A DNA stretch of 7,016 nucleotides from Fidelibacterota bacterium (lineage in GTDB: Bacteria > Fidelibacterota > Fidelibacteria > Fidelibacterales > Fidelibacteraceae). A program made the position numbers and the translations under genes. Below are positions 6,997 through 7,016 of the stretch, one piece after another. A model generated the notes under the pieces. It was not told where the DNA came from. It searched no databases and saw only the letters and a list, made by a program, of their open reading frames with translations. Numbering within the stretch: position 1 is the stretch's first letter; each line of letters starts with the position of its first letter. The stretch lies in NCBI GenBank assembly GCA_016937825.1, contig JAFGVT010000172.1, positions 1-7,016 of the forward strand, written 5' to 3'.

Positions 6997-7016
6997 AAAA
7001 GTTTTTACCGAACATT
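6993..7016 (+). CDS. Start of a further gene, probably atpB (ATP synthase subunit a); 8 codons only
   Basis: The ATG at 6993 overlaps the stop of the AtpI-like gene by four bases and opens a frame reading MKKFLPNI to the window edge. Eight residues carry no family signature. The suggestion of F0 subunit a comes only from the AtpI-like gene immediately upstream, a usual neighbour of atpB. There is no clear Shine-Dalgarno, so expression probably depends on coupling to the preceding gene. Confidence 0.45.

Overview
The window shows mostly ordinary chromosomal housekeeping DNA, with a few less common genes on the left. The likely source is a bacterium of the Fibrobacterota-Chlorobiota-Bacteroidota (FCB) superphylum. 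The clearest evidence is a promoter in front of the leftmost gene that exactly fits the Bacteroidota layout TTTG-N19-TAnnTTTG. A looser copy (TTTC-N19-TATCTTG) precedes the AtpI-like gene. The enolase carries the C-terminal block [10 protein letters not shown], which I associate with Bacteroidota/Chlorobiota-type enolases. Most genes also have clear Shine-Dalgarno sequences, which Bacteroidota proper often lack, so a non-Bacteroidota FCB lineage is a reasonable guess. The lineage call is inference.

Left part (1-1430, minus strand). The 5' end of an exported protein gene runs off the left edge, with its own promoter and RBS. Upstream of it is a complete 368-codon gene whose product matches the DUF6765 family. 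That protein has a helical His/Asp-rich core (HxxxDxxxH and HSHxGLLPD motifs) resembling metal-dependent hydrolases of the zinc phospholipase C type.

Middle part (1431-4686, plus strand). A 200-bp divergent intergenic region with a GC-rich palindrome leads to an NAD(P)-binding epimerase/dehydratase-like SDR gene. A good sigma70-like promoter (TTGATT-N16-TATAAT) then drives an SMP-30/gluconolactonase-type lipoprotein gene. It is followed after 13 bp by trxB (NADPH-thioredoxin reductase), so these two probably form an operon.

Right part (4687-7016, plus strand). After a short spacer with a hairpin comes eno (enolase), closed by a strong intrinsic terminator. A DivIC/FtsB-type septum formation protein gene begins only 11 bp after the terminator stem. 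Next is a small four-helix membrane protein resembling AtpI-type ATP synthase assembly proteins. Its stop overlaps (ATGA) the start of a gene cut by the right edge, which by context is probably atpB, the first gene of an F0F1 ATP synthase cluster.

I found no CRISPR array, insertion sequence, tRNA, rRNA, phage gene or defence module, and no intergenic stretch above 300 bp. No convincing new multi-gene system is visible. The most noteworthy items are the DUF6765 protein, the lipoprotein-trxB pairing, the translation start of the ftsB-like gene tucked behind the eno terminator, and several palindromes in intergenic DNA.
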